In this document: positions 30,932 through 40,701 of the stretch, one piece after another | Layout: each line of letters starts with the position of its first letter | Position numbering within the stretch: position 1 is the first letter of the stretch | From: Collinsella sp. | GTDB taxonomy: Bacteria; Actinomycetota; Coriobacteriia; Coriobacteriales; Coriobacteriaceae | Assembly (NCBI GenBank): GCA_019414205.1 | Contig: DXML01000022.1 | Span: 82,587 to 146,586, forward strand | Reading direction: 5' to 3' | DNA: 64,000 nt | Program-made: the position numbers and the translations under genes | Notes under the pieces: model-generated | What the model was told of the DNA's origin: nothing | Databases searched by the model: none | Seen by the model: only the letters and a program-made list of their open reading frames with translations

Positions 30932-32710
30932 CTAGTCGAGGTTCTCGCGGAGCCACTTGATGGCGCCGGCGGGGTCGCGGGTGAGGTCGATATATTCCTT
31001 ACCGCGCGGAGCGAGCAGCTTAATGCCCAGGCGATCGGTGTCGGCCTTCATGTCGTTGTAGTAGCTACGAACCTGCGGGGCAAGCACGATAACGTCGTAC
31101 TGATCCATGATGGCAGTGTGCTGGCCATAGGCGCCTGCGGAGGAAGCAATATTCTCTCCGGTCTGCGCGGCACCTTCCTTGATGGCGTTGGCAAGCATGG
31201 CAGAGGTGCCGGCGCCGGCGCACAGGACGAGGACCTTCAGGCCATCGACATCCTTCTTGGCGGATGCGTCGGCGGCGGGCTCGGGCTGATCGGCGACAGG
31301 CTTGCTGTCGGCGGCGGCAACGGTCGTCTCGACGGAAGCGGTGGCCTGCTCGACAGCGGGCGCAGAGGCGTTGGCGGCGATGGAAGCGGCACCATCGGAC
31401 TCGAGACCCAGCTCGGCGGCGCGCTCGGCCTCCTGGTCGCAGAGCAGCTTATCGTACGCCTTCAAGAACGGCAGGTAGATGATGGCGTCCAGCAAGATAA
31501 TGATCGCGACAAACACCAGAGCGATAAGCTGGAAGTTCGTGGTGATGAAAATGCCGATGGGGGCGGGGGTGGCCCAAGGCACCACGAAGGAGAAGCCGTT
31601 CATGCCCACGTTATCGATAAAGAACTTGGCAACACTCACGTTGACGCAGCCGGCGGCAACAAAGGGGACGAGCATGTAGGGGTTAAGGATCATCGGCGCG
31701 CCAAAGAGCAGCGGTTCGTTGACGGCGAAGGCAACAGGAACAATCGAGGCCTTACCGACGGCTTTGAGCTGCTTGGACTTCATAAAGAGAATCAGCAGAA
31801 GCGGCACGATGAAGGTGGCGCCGGTGCCGCCGAACTCACCCACGAGCGACATGTTAAAGGTGAGGGAGTGGGCGGGGTGGCCACCGGCCAGCAGAACCTG
31901 CAGGTTCTCGGCCTGGTTGGCAAGACGGATGGGGTCGATGCCCGGCTGGACGATCGAGGGGCCGTGGACGCCGATGAACCAGAAGAACGCGGTGGCTGCC
32001 TGGATAAGGATAAGTCCGGGATAGGTCTCTGCCGCAGTGAAGAGCGGGGAGAGCAGTTTGATAAGCAGCTCGGAGAACGGAACGCCCATGAGGTTGCGCA
32101 CGACGACATCGATGATGCCGCAGATGATGACGGCGCCGCCAAAGGGGATGATGTCGCGGAAGTTCTGAGCGATGGCGCCCGGAACCTCCTTGGGCAGCTT
32201 AATGGTCAGATCGCGCGAGACGCAGAACTTATAGACCCAAACGGTAATGAACGCGGCGATATAGGCCGAGAACAGACCGCGCGTGCCCATGCTGGTGCAA
32301 TCGAAGACCGAAAGTTCGGAGCCGTTGAACTTGGTGGTGAACTGCGTAACAGCGAGCAAAAGCATGCTGCACTGGGCGGCCACCATGGTGGAACCGTCGT
32401 TGAGCACTTTGCCGGCGGGCATACGACGGTTCATGGAAGCCGTGAAGTTCTTGGCAGTGGTGCCGGCAACCATGATGCCCATGACGCCCATGGTGAAGTT
32501 GTAGAGCTTGTTGCACCAGTCGATGAGCGGCTGGGGCAGCGTGATGCCGACTACGCCGGGAAGGGTGGCAATGAGCAGAAAGATCGAAGAGGTGAGGACA
32601 ATGGGCATGCACCCAAGGAATCCGTCCTTGATGGCCTGGAGGTAGATGTTCCTCGAGATCTTCTCAAAGAACGGTTGATGCTTTTCGAGCATCTTTACGA
32701 TGGCGTCCAT
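30932..32710 (-). CDS. lacE: PTS lactose-family EIICB transporter (module 1)
   Basis: A 592-residue protein. The EIIC membrane domain (about 1-430, starting LEKHQPFFEKISRNIYLQAI, with GVHGPSIVQPGI near 246) is joined by an Ala/Pro/Glu-rich linker to an EIIB domain, whose phospho-cysteine is about C497 in LVLCAGAGTSAML. It imports and phosphorylates a galactoside, receiving phosphate from an EIIA. No EIIA lies in the module, so the LacF at 44054 is the likely donor. AAGGAG lies before the ATG. Confidence 0.9.
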   Translation of the reverse strand: MDAIVKMLEKHQPFFEKISRNIYLQAIKDGFLGCMPIVLTSSIFLLIATLPGVVGITLPQPLIDWCNKLYNFTMGVMGIMVAGTTAKNFTASMNRRMPAGKVLNDGSTMVAAQCSMLLLAVTQFTTKFNGSELSVFDCTSMGTRGLFSAYIAAFITVWVYKFCVSRDLTIKLPKEVPGAIAQNFRDIIPFGGAVIICGIIDVVVRNLMGVPFSELLIKLLSPLFTAAETYPGLILIQAATAFFWFIGVHGPSIVQPGIDPIRLANQAENLQVLLAGGHPAHSLTFNMSLVGEFGGTGATFIVPLLLILFMKSKQLKAVGKASIVPVAFAVNEPLLFGAPMILNPYMLVPFVAAGCVNVSVAKFFIDNVGMNGFSFVVPWATPAPIGIFITTNFQLIALVFVAIIILLDAIIYLPFLKAYDKLLCDQEAERAAELGLESDGAASIAANASAPAVEQATASVETTVAAADSKPVADQPEPAADASAKKDVDGLKVLVLCAGAGTSAMLANAIKEGAAQTGENIASSAGAYGQHTAIMDQYDVIVLAPQVRSYYNDMKADTDRLGIKLLAPRGKEYIDLTRDPAGAIKWLRENLD

Positions 32711-32995
32711 AGAGCTCCTTTGCTACTTAATGCGCGATGCATGTGGATGGAACTGATCGTCGATGGATGGTCAGGACTGCCCGGAAACCTTCCTGCTTAA
32801 GGAAGGCATTGCGAAATGACAACGTAGGACATTTCGTTAATGACAACGTAAGACATTTTTGGAAGAGCAACAAGGATATACGGGTGAGTGGTCGATATTG
32901 TTCGGTAAACGGTTGATTTATCAGTCAGGCAGGTGGTGTATGCTAGAACGCAAAAAACAAGCGATAGAGAACCGAGTGGAGAAGCGGTGACAACG
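32711..32995. promoter_or_regulatory. Divergent control region of module 1 with tandem LacI operators
   Basis: Two copies of AATGACAACGTARGACATTT (32815-32834 and 32839-32858) repeat with a period of 24 bases. Each is an imperfect palindrome, AAATGAC...GACATTT, around ACGT. A CGGTAAACGGT motif (32903-32913) lies nearer the LacI gene. The layout suggests the divergent LacI represses the PTS/GH1 operon and perhaps itself. Confidence 0.65.
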
Positions 32996-33997
32996 ATGGA
33001 CAAGAAAAACGTTTCGATGAACGACGTGGCGATTGCCGCGGGTGTTTCTCTCAAGACGGTGTCGCGCGCGATCAACGAGCCCGATAGCGTGCGAGAGTCG
33101 ACACGCGATAAGGTCCATTCGGCAATGGAGGCGCTCGGATTTCGAACCAACTTTGCCGCGCGTTCGCTCAAGTTGGGCCGTTACGGGTGCATCGGCGTGG
33201 TGCTGTTTCACTTGTCAGGCGGTGCCGTGGACATGATTGACGGTATCGCCGATGCCGCCGAAGAGCGAGGCTTTGCGCTCACAATGATCAAAAAGCGGGC
33301 GGGGGAGAAGATGACCCTTGCCGAAGCGGCGCGTAGGATGTCGCAGCTCCCCGTCGACGGCATGATTTTCAACCTGCGCCAGATGGTCGATGACTTTGAT
33401 ACCTTTGAGGCGCCGAAAGACCTCAAGACGGTGATTATCACACCGATGGAACATCCTACCTGCTCCACCGTCAGTGACGACCAAGAGAGCGGCGCGCGCA
33501 TGGCGTGCGAGTACTTCTTGGATCATGGTCACAAGAACGTGTATTTCGTTTCGGGTAAGAAAGAGTCGCTGTCGAGCCAGTGCCGTATGAAAGGTTGGCG
33601 AGCGGCACTCGAGGCACGTGGCATTGAGCCGCCTGAACCTCTGCAAGGCGATTGGAATGCGGATAGTGGCTACGCCGCGGGCCTTGTGCTTGCCGATAAA
33701 CCCGATTGCACGGCGGTCCTCGCTGCTAACGACTGCATGGCAAACGGCGTGATGATGGCTCTACGTGACAAAGGGCTCAATGTGCCCGACGACGTGTCCG
33801 TGATCGGTTTCGACGATGAGCTCTACAAGACGATTCCCAACTCGATTCTGACGTCGGTGAAGTTTCGCCACCGCGAGCTGGGCATCCGTGCGCTTAACGA
33901 GGTCGTCGCAGGTCTGGAAGCCCCGAGCTCCAGAAGCCGTACGCTCGTCTCGGGTGTGTTGGTCGAGCGCGCGAGCGTGCGGGATTTGCGGGCGTAG
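32996..33997 (+). CDS. LacI-family regulator (module 1)
   Basis: A 333-residue repressor with headpiece MNDVAIAAGVSLKTVSRAIN and a periplasmic-binding-protein-like effector domain (VAFF-like start RYGCIGVVLFHLSGG; VLAANDCMANGVMMAL; VSVIGFDDELY). Specificity residues after GVS are L-K, unlike its three paralogues here. ATG 32996 is preferred; a TTG-type start upstream is possible. It is divergent from the EIICB/GH1 operon. Confidence 0.85.
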   Translation: MDKKNVSMNDVAIAAGVSLKTVSRAINEPDSVRESTRDKVHSAMEALGFRTNFAARSLKLGRYGCIGVVLFHLSGGAVDMIDGIADAAEERGFALTMIKKRAGEKMTLAEAARRMSQLPVDGMIFNLRQMVDDFDTFEAPKDLKTVIITPMEHPTCSTVSDDQESGARMACEYFLDHGHKNVYFVSGKKESLSSQCRMKGWRAALEARGIEPPEPLQGDWNADSGYAAGLVLADKPDCTAVLAANDCMANGVMMALRDKGLNVPDDVSVIGFDDELYKTIPNSILTSVKFRHRELGIRALNEVVAGLEAPSSRSRTLVSGVLVERASVRDLRA

Positions 33998-34007
33998 ACG
34001 TGCTCGG

Positions 34008-34078
34008 CCTGCTCGTCTAAGTCTGTAACAGGTGGGACCCGAAAACTCGGCTAGATGTTACAGATTGAGATGAACAGG
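34008..34078. repeat. Palindromic intergenic repeat, copy B
   Basis: Arms 34008-34030 and 34056-34078 (CTGTAACA / TGTTACAG at their inner ends) pair with several mismatches around GGTGGGACCCGAAAACTCGGCTAGA-like loop sequence. Same family as copy A. Confidence 0.7.
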
Positions 34079-34099
34079 AGGACGGGTGCGGTCTAAACA

Positions 34100-34140
34100 A
34101 AATGGCCCGCGCATCACACATCGATGCACGGGCCATTTAT
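34100..34140 (-). terminator. Terminator of the module 2 operon
   Basis: AAATGGCCCG (34100-34109) pairs with CGGGCCATTT (34129-34138). It lies between convergent genes; the minus-strand side ends in TTTTGTTT. Confidence 0.8.
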
Positions 34141-34170
34141 TGTCTGCGAGCGGCAGGTGGTGTCAGCGTC

Positions 34171-35931
34171 TTATGCCTCGAGGTTTTCCTCGATCCAGGC
34201 GACGGCACCCTTGGGATCCTTAGTGAGGTCGATGTACTGTTTGCCCTTGGGCGACAGTAGCGTGATGCCCAAGCGGTCGGTGTCGGCCTTCATCTCGTTG
34301 TAATAGGTGCGAACCTGCGGAGCCAGGACGATGACGTTGTACTGGTCCATGATGGCGTAGTGACTGCCGTAGGCACCGGCGTTGGCGGTAATGTCGATGC
34401 CCAGCTCGTCGGCGCCTTCCTTAAGCGCGTTGGCGAGCAGTGCAGAGGTGCCGGCGCCAGCGCACAGAACCAGAACCCTCAGATCCTTGCCCTTAAGGGC
34501 GGACGGAGCTGCGGAGGCCTCAGTGGCAGAAGCGGTCTCGACAACAGGAGCCTCAACGGCGGGGGCGTCAGCGGTCTTGACGGTCTTGGTCTCCTCGGCC
34601 TCTTCTTCGGCCAGGGTCTCGGCCTCCTGCTTGCACAGGACGTTGTCGTAGGCCTTGCAGAACGGGTAGTAGATCAAGAAGTCAACGACCAGCAGGACGA
34701 CAACCAGGACCAGAGAGATCGGCTGGAAGTTGGTGTCGATGAAGGTGCCGATCGGTCCGGGGAGTGCCCACGGCATGGCATAGATAAAGCCGTTCATGCC
34801 CAAAAAGTCGATGAAGAACTTACCAATGAGGACGTTGGCCACGGGGGCAAACAGGAACGGGATCAGGAAGTACGGGTTGAGGATGATGGGCGCGGCGAAC
34901 AGCAGCGGCTCGTTGACGGCGAACATCACGGGTACGACAGAGGCTTTGCCGACGGCCTTGAGCTGCTTGGAGCGCATAAAGAGCAGGAAGATGATCGGGA
35001 CAATGAACGTGGCGCCGGTGCCGCCGAGTTCGCCGATGTAGTTACCGAAGTTCTCGGTCAGGGCGAGGGCGGGGTGACCGCCGGCCTGCAGCGTGGCGAG
35101 GTTGGTGGTGATGTTGCCAAACAGCGCGGCGTTGAGGGCAGGCTTAACGACCGAGGGGCCGTGGATGCCCATGAACCAGAACAGCGGGATCATGAACCAG
35201 ATGAGGGCGAGGCCGGCGTAGGAATCGGCAGCGGCGAACAGCGGGCTCACCAGCGTGGAGATGACGTTGGCAAACGGGACGGCCAAGCAGGTGCGGCAGA
35301 TAACGTCGATGACGGCGACAAACAGGATGGAGAAGCTGAAGGCGAAGATGTCGCGGAAGTTCTGGGCGATGGCGCCGGGGACTTCTTTGGGCAGCTTGAT
35401 GGTGATGTCTCGCTTAATGCAGAAGGCATAGATGTTGACCGTGGCAAATGCGGCGACAAAGGAGCTCAGCAGGCCCTTGGTGCCCATGTTGTCGGTAAAG
35501 AACACCGAGACATCGGCGCCGTCGATCTTGGCACTCGTCTGGGTAACGGCCAAGATGAGCATAGCGCACATGGCGGCGACCATGGTGCTCGTGGCGTTGA
35601 TGGCCTTGCCGGCAGGCATGCGGCGGTTCTTGGAGCCGGTCAGCGCGCTTGCGGTGGTGCCGGCGACCATGATGCCCACGACGCCCATCGTGAAGTTGTA
35701 AACCTTGTTGCAGAAGTTCACGACGTCGACGTTCCACCAGTCGGGCAGCGTAAAGCCGCCGACCGTGGCGACAACGCCCGGCAGGGTCGAAATAAGCAGG
35801 AATACAGAAGAAGACAGGATGATGGGCATTGCTGCCAAAAAGCCGTCTTTAATGGCCTGAAGGTAGATGTTCTTAGAGACCTTGTCGAAGTACGGCTGAC
35901 CTTTCTCCAAGAACTTAACGATCGATTCCAT
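34171..35931 (-). CDS. lacE: PTS lactose-family EIICB transporter (module 2)
   Basis: A 586-residue paralogue of the module 1 transporter. The EIIC part starts FLEKGQPYFDKVSKNIYLQA and contains GIHGPSVVKPALN near 253. A Glu/Ala/Thr-rich linker leads to EIIB with phospho-cysteine about C490 in LVLCAGAGTSALL. GAGGAG lies before the start. It is the second gene of its operon, 176 bases after the GH1 gene, the reverse of the gene order in modules 1 and 3. Confidence 0.9.
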   Translation of the reverse strand: MESIVKFLEKGQPYFDKVSKNIYLQAIKDGFLAAMPIILSSSVFLLISTLPGVVATVGGFTLPDWWNVDVVNFCNKVYNFTMGVVGIMVAGTTASALTGSKNRRMPAGKAINATSTMVAAMCAMLILAVTQTSAKIDGADVSVFFTDNMGTKGLLSSFVAAFATVNIYAFCIKRDITIKLPKEVPGAIAQNFRDIFAFSFSILFVAVIDVICRTCLAVPFANVISTLVSPLFAAADSYAGLALIWFMIPLFWFMGIHGPSVVKPALNAALFGNITTNLATLQAGGHPALALTENFGNYIGELGGTGATFIVPIIFLLFMRSKQLKAVGKASVVPVMFAVNEPLLFAAPIILNPYFLIPFLFAPVANVLIGKFFIDFLGMNGFIYAMPWALPGPIGTFIDTNFQPISLVLVVVLLVVDFLIYYPFCKAYDNVLCKQEAETLAEEEAEETKTVKTADAPAVEAPVVETASATEASAAPSALKGKDLRVLVLCAGAGTSALLANALKEGADELGIDITANAGAYGSHYAIMDQYNVIVLAPQVRTYYNEMKADTDRLGITLLSPKGKQYIDLTKDPKGAVAWIEENLEA

Positions 35932-36106
35932 AGTTCACGCTCCTCTTTGCATGAAATCTTAATGGCATGGACATTGAAAACCTATATGGTCTCCCGCTTG
36001 CTAAAAGCCCGGGTGCAGGCGGGGTCGGTCCCAGGGGGAGAGAGGGGAGCGGCTGGGTTTGTATCGCATGGGGCCGCTCCCCCTCGGGGGAAAGCGAGGC
36101 GATGCG
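35932..36106. other. Intergenic G+C-rich segment in module 2
   Basis: It contains an imperfect inverted repeat (GGGGAGCGGC near 36043-36052 with GCCGCTCCCC near 36073-36082) without a T-run. It may modulate the GH1-to-PTS transcript ratio. Confidence 0.35.
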
Positions 36107-37549
36107 CTACTGCGCGTCCGCCATAGTGTCGGCGAGCTCCTTGTACCAGAGTGCCGACTGCTTGATGTAGCGTTTTTGCGTGTCGAAGTCGATGTAGAAC
36201 AGGCCGTAGCGCTTGTTATAGCCATTGGCCCACGAGAACTGGTCCTGCAGGCTCCAGATAAAGTAGCCCTGGACGTCGACGCCCTCGGTACGCGCCTGGA
36301 GCACCTTCTCCATGTGCTGGTCGACAAAGTCGATGCGCTCGGGATCGGCGACGATGCCGTTTGCGTCGGGCTCGGGGTCCTTGTGGCCCAGGCCGTTTTC
36401 GGTGATATAGATGACGGGGAGGTTGGGATAGGTGGCGCTGATGTGCTTGAGCGTGTCGTAGAGGCCTTGCGGGTAGATGAGCCAATCCCAGTCGGTGGTG
36501 GGGATACCCGGCATATCGACCTGCTGCCCGACGCCCTTAAACTTAAAGCACGAGGTGCCCTTGTCTCCGGTGCCGTTAAAGCTGTTGGTGGACTCGCCAT
36601 CGTAGGCGGCGATAAACGCCGACTGATAGTAGTTGAGGCCGAACATATCGTTGCGGGGCGCCGCCTTGGCGAGCTCCTCCATGTCGCTGTCCTCAACCGT
36701 AAGCGTGGCGTTGTTGGCACGCAGAATCTCGTTGATGAGTGAGAGGGTGCGCGCGGAGTAGTGACCCAGGAAGGCGCCGTCCATGATGAAGTCGGTGTAG
36801 AAGGCGTTGTACAGGTCGGCGGCGTGCTGGTCGGCGGGCGAGTCTGTGGCAGGATATGCCGGCGTCAGGACGTTGACCATGCCAATGCGTCCGCCCAGGT
36901 GCTCGGTCTCGTCAAGATCCTTATACAGGTTGACGGCGCGGGCGTGGGCAACGAGCTCGTTGTGCTGGCTCTGGATGCCGCTCGTCACATCAAAGTGATG
37001 GTTGGGCGGGAAGTTGCCTTGGATGTATTGGGAGTGCGAGAGGCTGATGAGCTCGTTGATGGTGAACCAATTCTTGACCTCGCGGAACTCGCGGAAGCAG
37101 AACTCGGCATAGCGCACATAGGCGTCGACGGTCTTGCGGTTGAGCCAGTCGCCCTGGTTGAACAGGGCGGCGGGGGAGTCAAAGTGATGCAGGGACACAT
37201 AGGGCTCGATGCCATACTTTTTGCAGCAGGCGAACAGCTCGTGGTAGTGCTTAACGCCCTCGGCGAGGGGCTCGGCATCGTCGCCGTTGGGGAAGATGCG
37301 GGTCCAGGCGATGGACACACGGATGGCGTTGAGTCCATGCTCGGCAGAAAGGCGGATATCCTCCTCGTAGCGGTTGTAGAAATCACTGGCCGGGTCGGGC
37401 AAAAAGCGACCCTGGGCGACAAGGTAATCGTCCCACATGGTCTTACCCTTGCCTGCCACCTTCGTGGAACCTTCCGTTTGGTACGCGGCGGTTGCGGCGC
37501 CCCAAACAAAGCCCTTCGGCAGCTGCTGTACGCGGTTTAGCAAAGACAT
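36107..37549 (-). CDS. GH1 6-phospho-glycosidase (module 2)
   Basis: A 480-residue GH1 enzyme, the most divergent of the three. Acid/base is E166 in WFTINEL, nucleophile Glu in YITENGLG. FSWANGYNKRYGLFYIDF and TTDWDWLIYPQGLYD again point to the LacG group. Two ATGs (37555, 37549) are possible; 37549 has GAGGG at 9 bases. First gene of a two-gene operon with the module 2 EIICB, divergent from LacI-2. Confidence 0.87.
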   Translation of the reverse strand: MSLLNRVQQLPKGFVWGAATAAYQTEGSTKVAGKGKTMWDDYLVAQGRFLPDPASDFYNRYEEDIRLSAEHGLNAIRVSIAWTRIFPNGDDAEPLAEGVKHYHELFACCKKYGIEPYVSLHHFDSPAALFNQGDWLNRKTVDAYVRYAEFCFREFREVKNWFTINELISLSHSQYIQGNFPPNHHFDVTSGIQSQHNELVAHARAVNLYKDLDETEHLGGRIGMVNVLTPAYPATDSPADQHAADLYNAFYTDFIMDGAFLGHYSARTLSLINEILRANNATLTVEDSDMEELAKAAPRNDMFGLNYYQSAFIAAYDGESTNSFNGTGDKGTSCFKFKGVGQQVDMPGIPTTDWDWLIYPQGLYDTLKHISATYPNLPVIYITENGLGHKDPEPDANGIVADPERIDFVDQHMEKVLQARTEGVDVQGYFIWSLQDQFSWANGYNKRYGLFYIDFDTQKRYIKQSALWYKELADTMADAQ

Positions 37550-37899
37550 ATGCATACACCCTCTCGTCTCGCTGTTCGATATTGTGCGTTTGCGCTCAGG
37601 AGGCTCCCTGGTTAGCGTTCAGCGGTGAAAAAGCCCGATAAACACTATCTTAAAATGATTAGAACCAAAATGAGCACGTGAACATTTGACAATGAGCACG
37701 TTAACATCCGGCTGGGATGTATAGAAACAAAACAACTTCAAACAGCCGCGAACGGTTGTATTTGTTCGGTAAGCGGTTTTGATTGACAGAAGTTTTCATG
37801 TTGTGGTATATGGCTCGGGTATCATGAGCACGTTATCAATGTATGTACGATGCGCCATGGGCGCGGGGAATAGTTGGGAAGCAGGTTAGCGTGGAAGGC
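37550..37899. promoter_or_regulatory. Divergent control region of module 2 with three LacI operators
   Basis: ATGAGCACGT occurs three times: 37670 (AATGAGCACGTGAACATT), 37692 (AATGAGCACGTTAACATC) and 37824 (ATGAGCACGTTATCAAT), the first two 22 bases apart. CCGCGAACGGT (37746-37756) and CGGTAAGCGGT (37767-37777) are copies of the motif shared with other lac-region promoters. The third operator lies close to the LacI-2 gene and may serve autoregulation. Confidence 0.65.
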
Positions 37900-38928
37900 A
37901 TGGCTCAGCAAACAAGGAATGGTCATTCGGCGAGCGCGGCAGAGGTTGCGGCGCTCGCTGGCGTGAGCCGCCAGACTGTGTCTCGCGTGGTCAACGGTAT
38001 GCCTAACGTGACGGAAAAGACGCGCAAGCGTGTGCTGGCCGCCATGGAAGAGCTGGGCTTTCGTCCCAATTTTGCTGGAGCGGCGTTGCGCGGCGGGTCG
38101 TATCGTTCTATTGGCCTGTGCATGTACAACATCACACGTGTCGGTAACCTAACGACGCTCGAGGGTATCATGCAAGCGGCGCGCGAGCACGATTTTGCCG
38201 TCACTATGATCGAGATGGGCGGCGACAAGCCCTATACACTTGCCGATGCCTCGCGCCGCTTGGTCGAGCGACCCGTCGACGGCATGATTCTCAACATGAA
38301 CCGCATGGCTCCCGATTTTGAGGAGTTTGTTCCCCAGCCGGGAGTGCGAACGGTCATCCTGTCCATGTATGCGCATCCGCGCTGCACGACGATCGACTCC
38401 GACCAGTATGGTTCGTGCGAGCTGTTGACCAATTATCTGCTGGAACATGGTCACTCGAATATGCGGTTTGTGGCGGGTCCGGAAAACTCGATTTCCTCGC
38501 GTTTTCGTGAGGCCGGTTGGCGCGATACGCTGGGTCGTGCTCATGTCGATGCCGCTCCGATGCTGCGTGGCGATTGGAGTGCGGACAGTGGGTACGCCAT
38601 GGGCGAGCGGATTGCGGCCGAGGTGCTTGCCGGCGGGTCGCAGGCGCCGACTGCCGTGCTTGCGGCAAATGACCAGATGGCGCTGGGCGTTATCGCCGCG
38701 CTCGAGAACGCGGGCCTGTCCGTGCCAGACGACGTGAGCGTGGTTGGTATCGACGATGCACTCGAGGGACTTGTTCCTCACAATCGGCTGACGACGCTGC
38801 GATTTGATTTGCGCGGTGTCGGTAAGCTTGCGTTTGAGGCGGCGATTGGAGAGAGCTCGTCTATCGAGGCGATTCATGTGCCGAGTACGCTGGTCGAACG
38901 CTCGACTGTTAGGGACATACGGGGTTAG
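37900..38928 (+). CDS. LacI-family regulator (module 2)
   Basis: A 342-residue repressor. Headpiece AAEVAALAGVSRQTVSRVVN has specificity residues R-Q after GVS. The effector domain contains YRSIGLCMYNITRVGN, VLAANDQMALGVIAAL and VSVVGIDDALEG. ATG 37900 has GGAAGG close upstream; a longer form from 37843 lacks a site. It lies beside ATGAGCACGT-type operators. Confidence 0.85.
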   Translation: MAQQTRNGHSASAAEVAALAGVSRQTVSRVVNGMPNVTEKTRKRVLAAMEELGFRPNFAGAALRGGSYRSIGLCMYNITRVGNLTTLEGIMQAAREHDFAVTMIEMGGDKPYTLADASRRLVERPVDGMILNMNRMAPDFEEFVPQPGVRTVILSMYAHPRCTTIDSDQYGSCELLTNYLLEHGHSNMRFVAGPENSISSRFREAGWRDTLGRAHVDAAPMLRGDWSADSGYAMGERIAAEVLAGGSQAPTAVLAANDQMALGVIAALENAGLSVPDDVSVVGIDDALEGLVPHNRLTTLRFDLRGVGKLAFEAAIGESSSIEAIHVPSTLVERSTVRDIRG

Positions 38929-38937
38929 GTCCTACTC

Positions 38938-39086
38938 CGTTTGTCTCGATTTGTAACAGGTAGACGGTCAAAAGCGGGCTACGTGTTACAGATTTAGATT
39001 CTTCGGAAAGAGTAATCCTGTTCGTCTCAATCTGTAACAGCTAGGACCAAAAAACTCGGCTAGATGTTACAGATCGAGACAAACGG
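38938..39086. repeat. Palindromic intergenic repeats, copies C and D
   Basis: Copy C: GTTTGTCTCGATTTGTAACA (38939-38958) with TGTTACAGATTTAGA (38984-38998). Copy D: CTGTTCGTCTCAATCTGTAA (39019-39038) with TGTTACAGATCGAGACAAAC (39065-39084). The two are in tandem between the convergent LacI-2 and module 3 GH1 genes. Confidence 0.75.
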
Positions 39087-39107
39087 CTCCCGACCAGCCC
39101 AAAAACA

Positions 39108-39152
39108 AAAAGACCGGGGGCGGCGCGCCGTGTGACGTGCCGCCCCCGGCTG
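39108..39152 (-). terminator. Terminator of the module 3 operon
   Basis: CCGGGGGCGGC (39114-39124) pairs with GCCGCCCCCGG (39139-39149); on the minus strand TCTTTTTGTTTTT follows. Confidence 0.85.
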
Positions 39153-39195
39153 AGAAATGGGGACAGGTTGTGTGAGCGGGCAACCCCGCCAGCCA

Positions 39196-40635
39196 CTAGT
39201 CCAGACGACGGGTCTGCGCCACGTGCTTGTACCAGTAGGCGCTTGCCTTGGGCGTGCGCTTCTGGGTTTCAAAGTCAACGTAGAAGAAGCCGTAACGCTT
39301 GTTGTAGCCATTGGTCCAGGAGAACTGATCCTGCAGGCTCCACAGGAAGTAGCCGCCCACGTTGACGCCCACCTCCATGGCCTTGAGCAACCAGCGCAGG
39401 TGCTGCTCGATGTAGTCGATGCGCGGCTGGTCGTCCACAAAGCCGTCTTTGTAGGGGTCCTTGTAGCCCATGCCGTTCTCGGTGATGAAGATCTGCTTGT
39501 AGTTGGGGTAGCGCTGCTTAATGTAGACGAGCAGATCGAACAGGCCCTCGGGATAGATGATCCAGTCCCAGTCGGTGGTGGGGATGCCAGGCTTGTTCAC
39601 ATGCTCGCCAATGCCCTTGACGCGCCAACGGCCGGTGCCCTTCTCGCCCGTACCGTTGTGGTGCAGGTCGTTCTCGCCGTCGTAAGCCTTCAAAAAACGG
39701 CACTGGTAGTTGTTAACGCCCAGGTAGTCGTTGTAGAGCGCGGCCTCGCGCATGATTTCCAGATCCTCGTCTAGGATCTGGATGGTGCCACCCGAGACGG
39801 CGGCCAGGCGGTTGGCGCACTCGAGGGTGTCGGGCGCGTAGTCGCCGCGGAAGGTGGCGTCGAGCAAGAACTGGTTTTGCAGCACGTGCTCGTTGTTGGC
39901 GGCCTTGATATCGGCGGGGTCGTTCTCGTTGAGCGGATACTTAAACTCCAACGACTGAATGACGCCGACCTTGCCCTTAAAACCGCCGTTGTGGAAGGCC
40001 AGCACTGCCTTGGCGTGGGCGAGCATCATGTTGTGCTCGCACTGGAAGGCCTCGGCCAGATGCGCCTTGACGCCACCGGGGAAGGTGCCCTCGATGTAGG
40101 TGTTGGAGGCATCGGCCCAAATCTCGTTAAAGGTGAACCAGTAGGTCACCTGGTCGGCGTACTCCTTAAAGCAGAAGGTGGCAAAGTCCACAAAGGCGTC
40201 GATGGTCTCGCGGTTGAGGAAATCGCCCTTCTCAAAGAGGGGCAGCGGCGTGTCGAAGTGATGCAGCGTGACGAACGGCTCAACGTGGTGCTTATGGCAC
40301 TCGGCGAAGAGATCGTGGTAGAACTGCACGCCCTCGGGGTTGATTTCGCCGGTACCGTTGGGGAAGATGCGGCTCCAGGCGATGGAGAGGCGAATGCCGT
40401 TGATGCCAAACTCCTCGCACAGCTCCAGATCGACGGGGTACTGGTTGTAGAAGTCCGAAGCGGGATCGGGGGAGAAGCGCCCCTGGGCCTCCAGGAAGTC
40501 GTCCCAGGCGACTTTGCCCTTACCGTGAGTGCGGGTCTCGCCCTCTACCTGGTAGGCAGCAGTGGCGCCGCCAAAGACAAAGTCCTCGGGAAACTGCGCG
40601 GGCGGGTTGGTGACGCTAGCAGGGTTAACGGACAT
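39196..40635 (-). CDS. lacG: GH1 6-phospho-beta-galactosidase-like glycosidase (module 3)
   Basis: A 479-residue GH1 enzyme very similar to module 1 (shared FGGATAAYQVEGETRTHGKG). Acid/base is E171 in WFTFNEI and the nucleophile is Glu in FITENGMG. It follows the module 3 EIICB by 66 bases in the same direction, so lactose-6-phosphate or a related phosphodisaccharide is the likely substrate. Confidence 0.88.
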   Translation of the reverse strand: MSVNPASVTNPPAQFPEDFVFGGATAAYQVEGETRTHGKGKVAWDDFLEAQGRFSPDPASDFYNQYPVDLELCEEFGINGIRLSIAWSRIFPNGTGEINPEGVQFYHDLFAECHKHHVEPFVTLHHFDTPLPLFEKGDFLNRETIDAFVDFATFCFKEYADQVTYWFTFNEIWADASNTYIEGTFPGGVKAHLAEAFQCEHNMMLAHAKAVLAFHNGGFKGKVGVIQSLEFKYPLNENDPADIKAANNEHVLQNQFLLDATFRGDYAPDTLECANRLAAVSGGTIQILDEDLEIMREAALYNDYLGVNNYQCRFLKAYDGENDLHHNGTGEKGTGRWRVKGIGEHVNKPGIPTTDWDWIIYPEGLFDLLVYIKQRYPNYKQIFITENGMGYKDPYKDGFVDDQPRIDYIEQHLRWLLKAMEVGVNVGGYFLWSLQDQFSWTNGYNKRYGFFYVDFETQKRTPKASAYWYKHVAQTRRLD

Positions 40636-40701
40636 GATGATCCAATCGTCTAAATCGAAGGGCCAGCCGGTCTTGGATGGTCGGCTGGCCCTGAGCGTTA
40701 C

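Noticed and set aside
32815..32858. Tandem 20-base repeats considered as CRISPR-like
   Set aside because: Two copies only, 24 bases apart, palindromic around ACGT and next to a LacI gene, so operators explain them.
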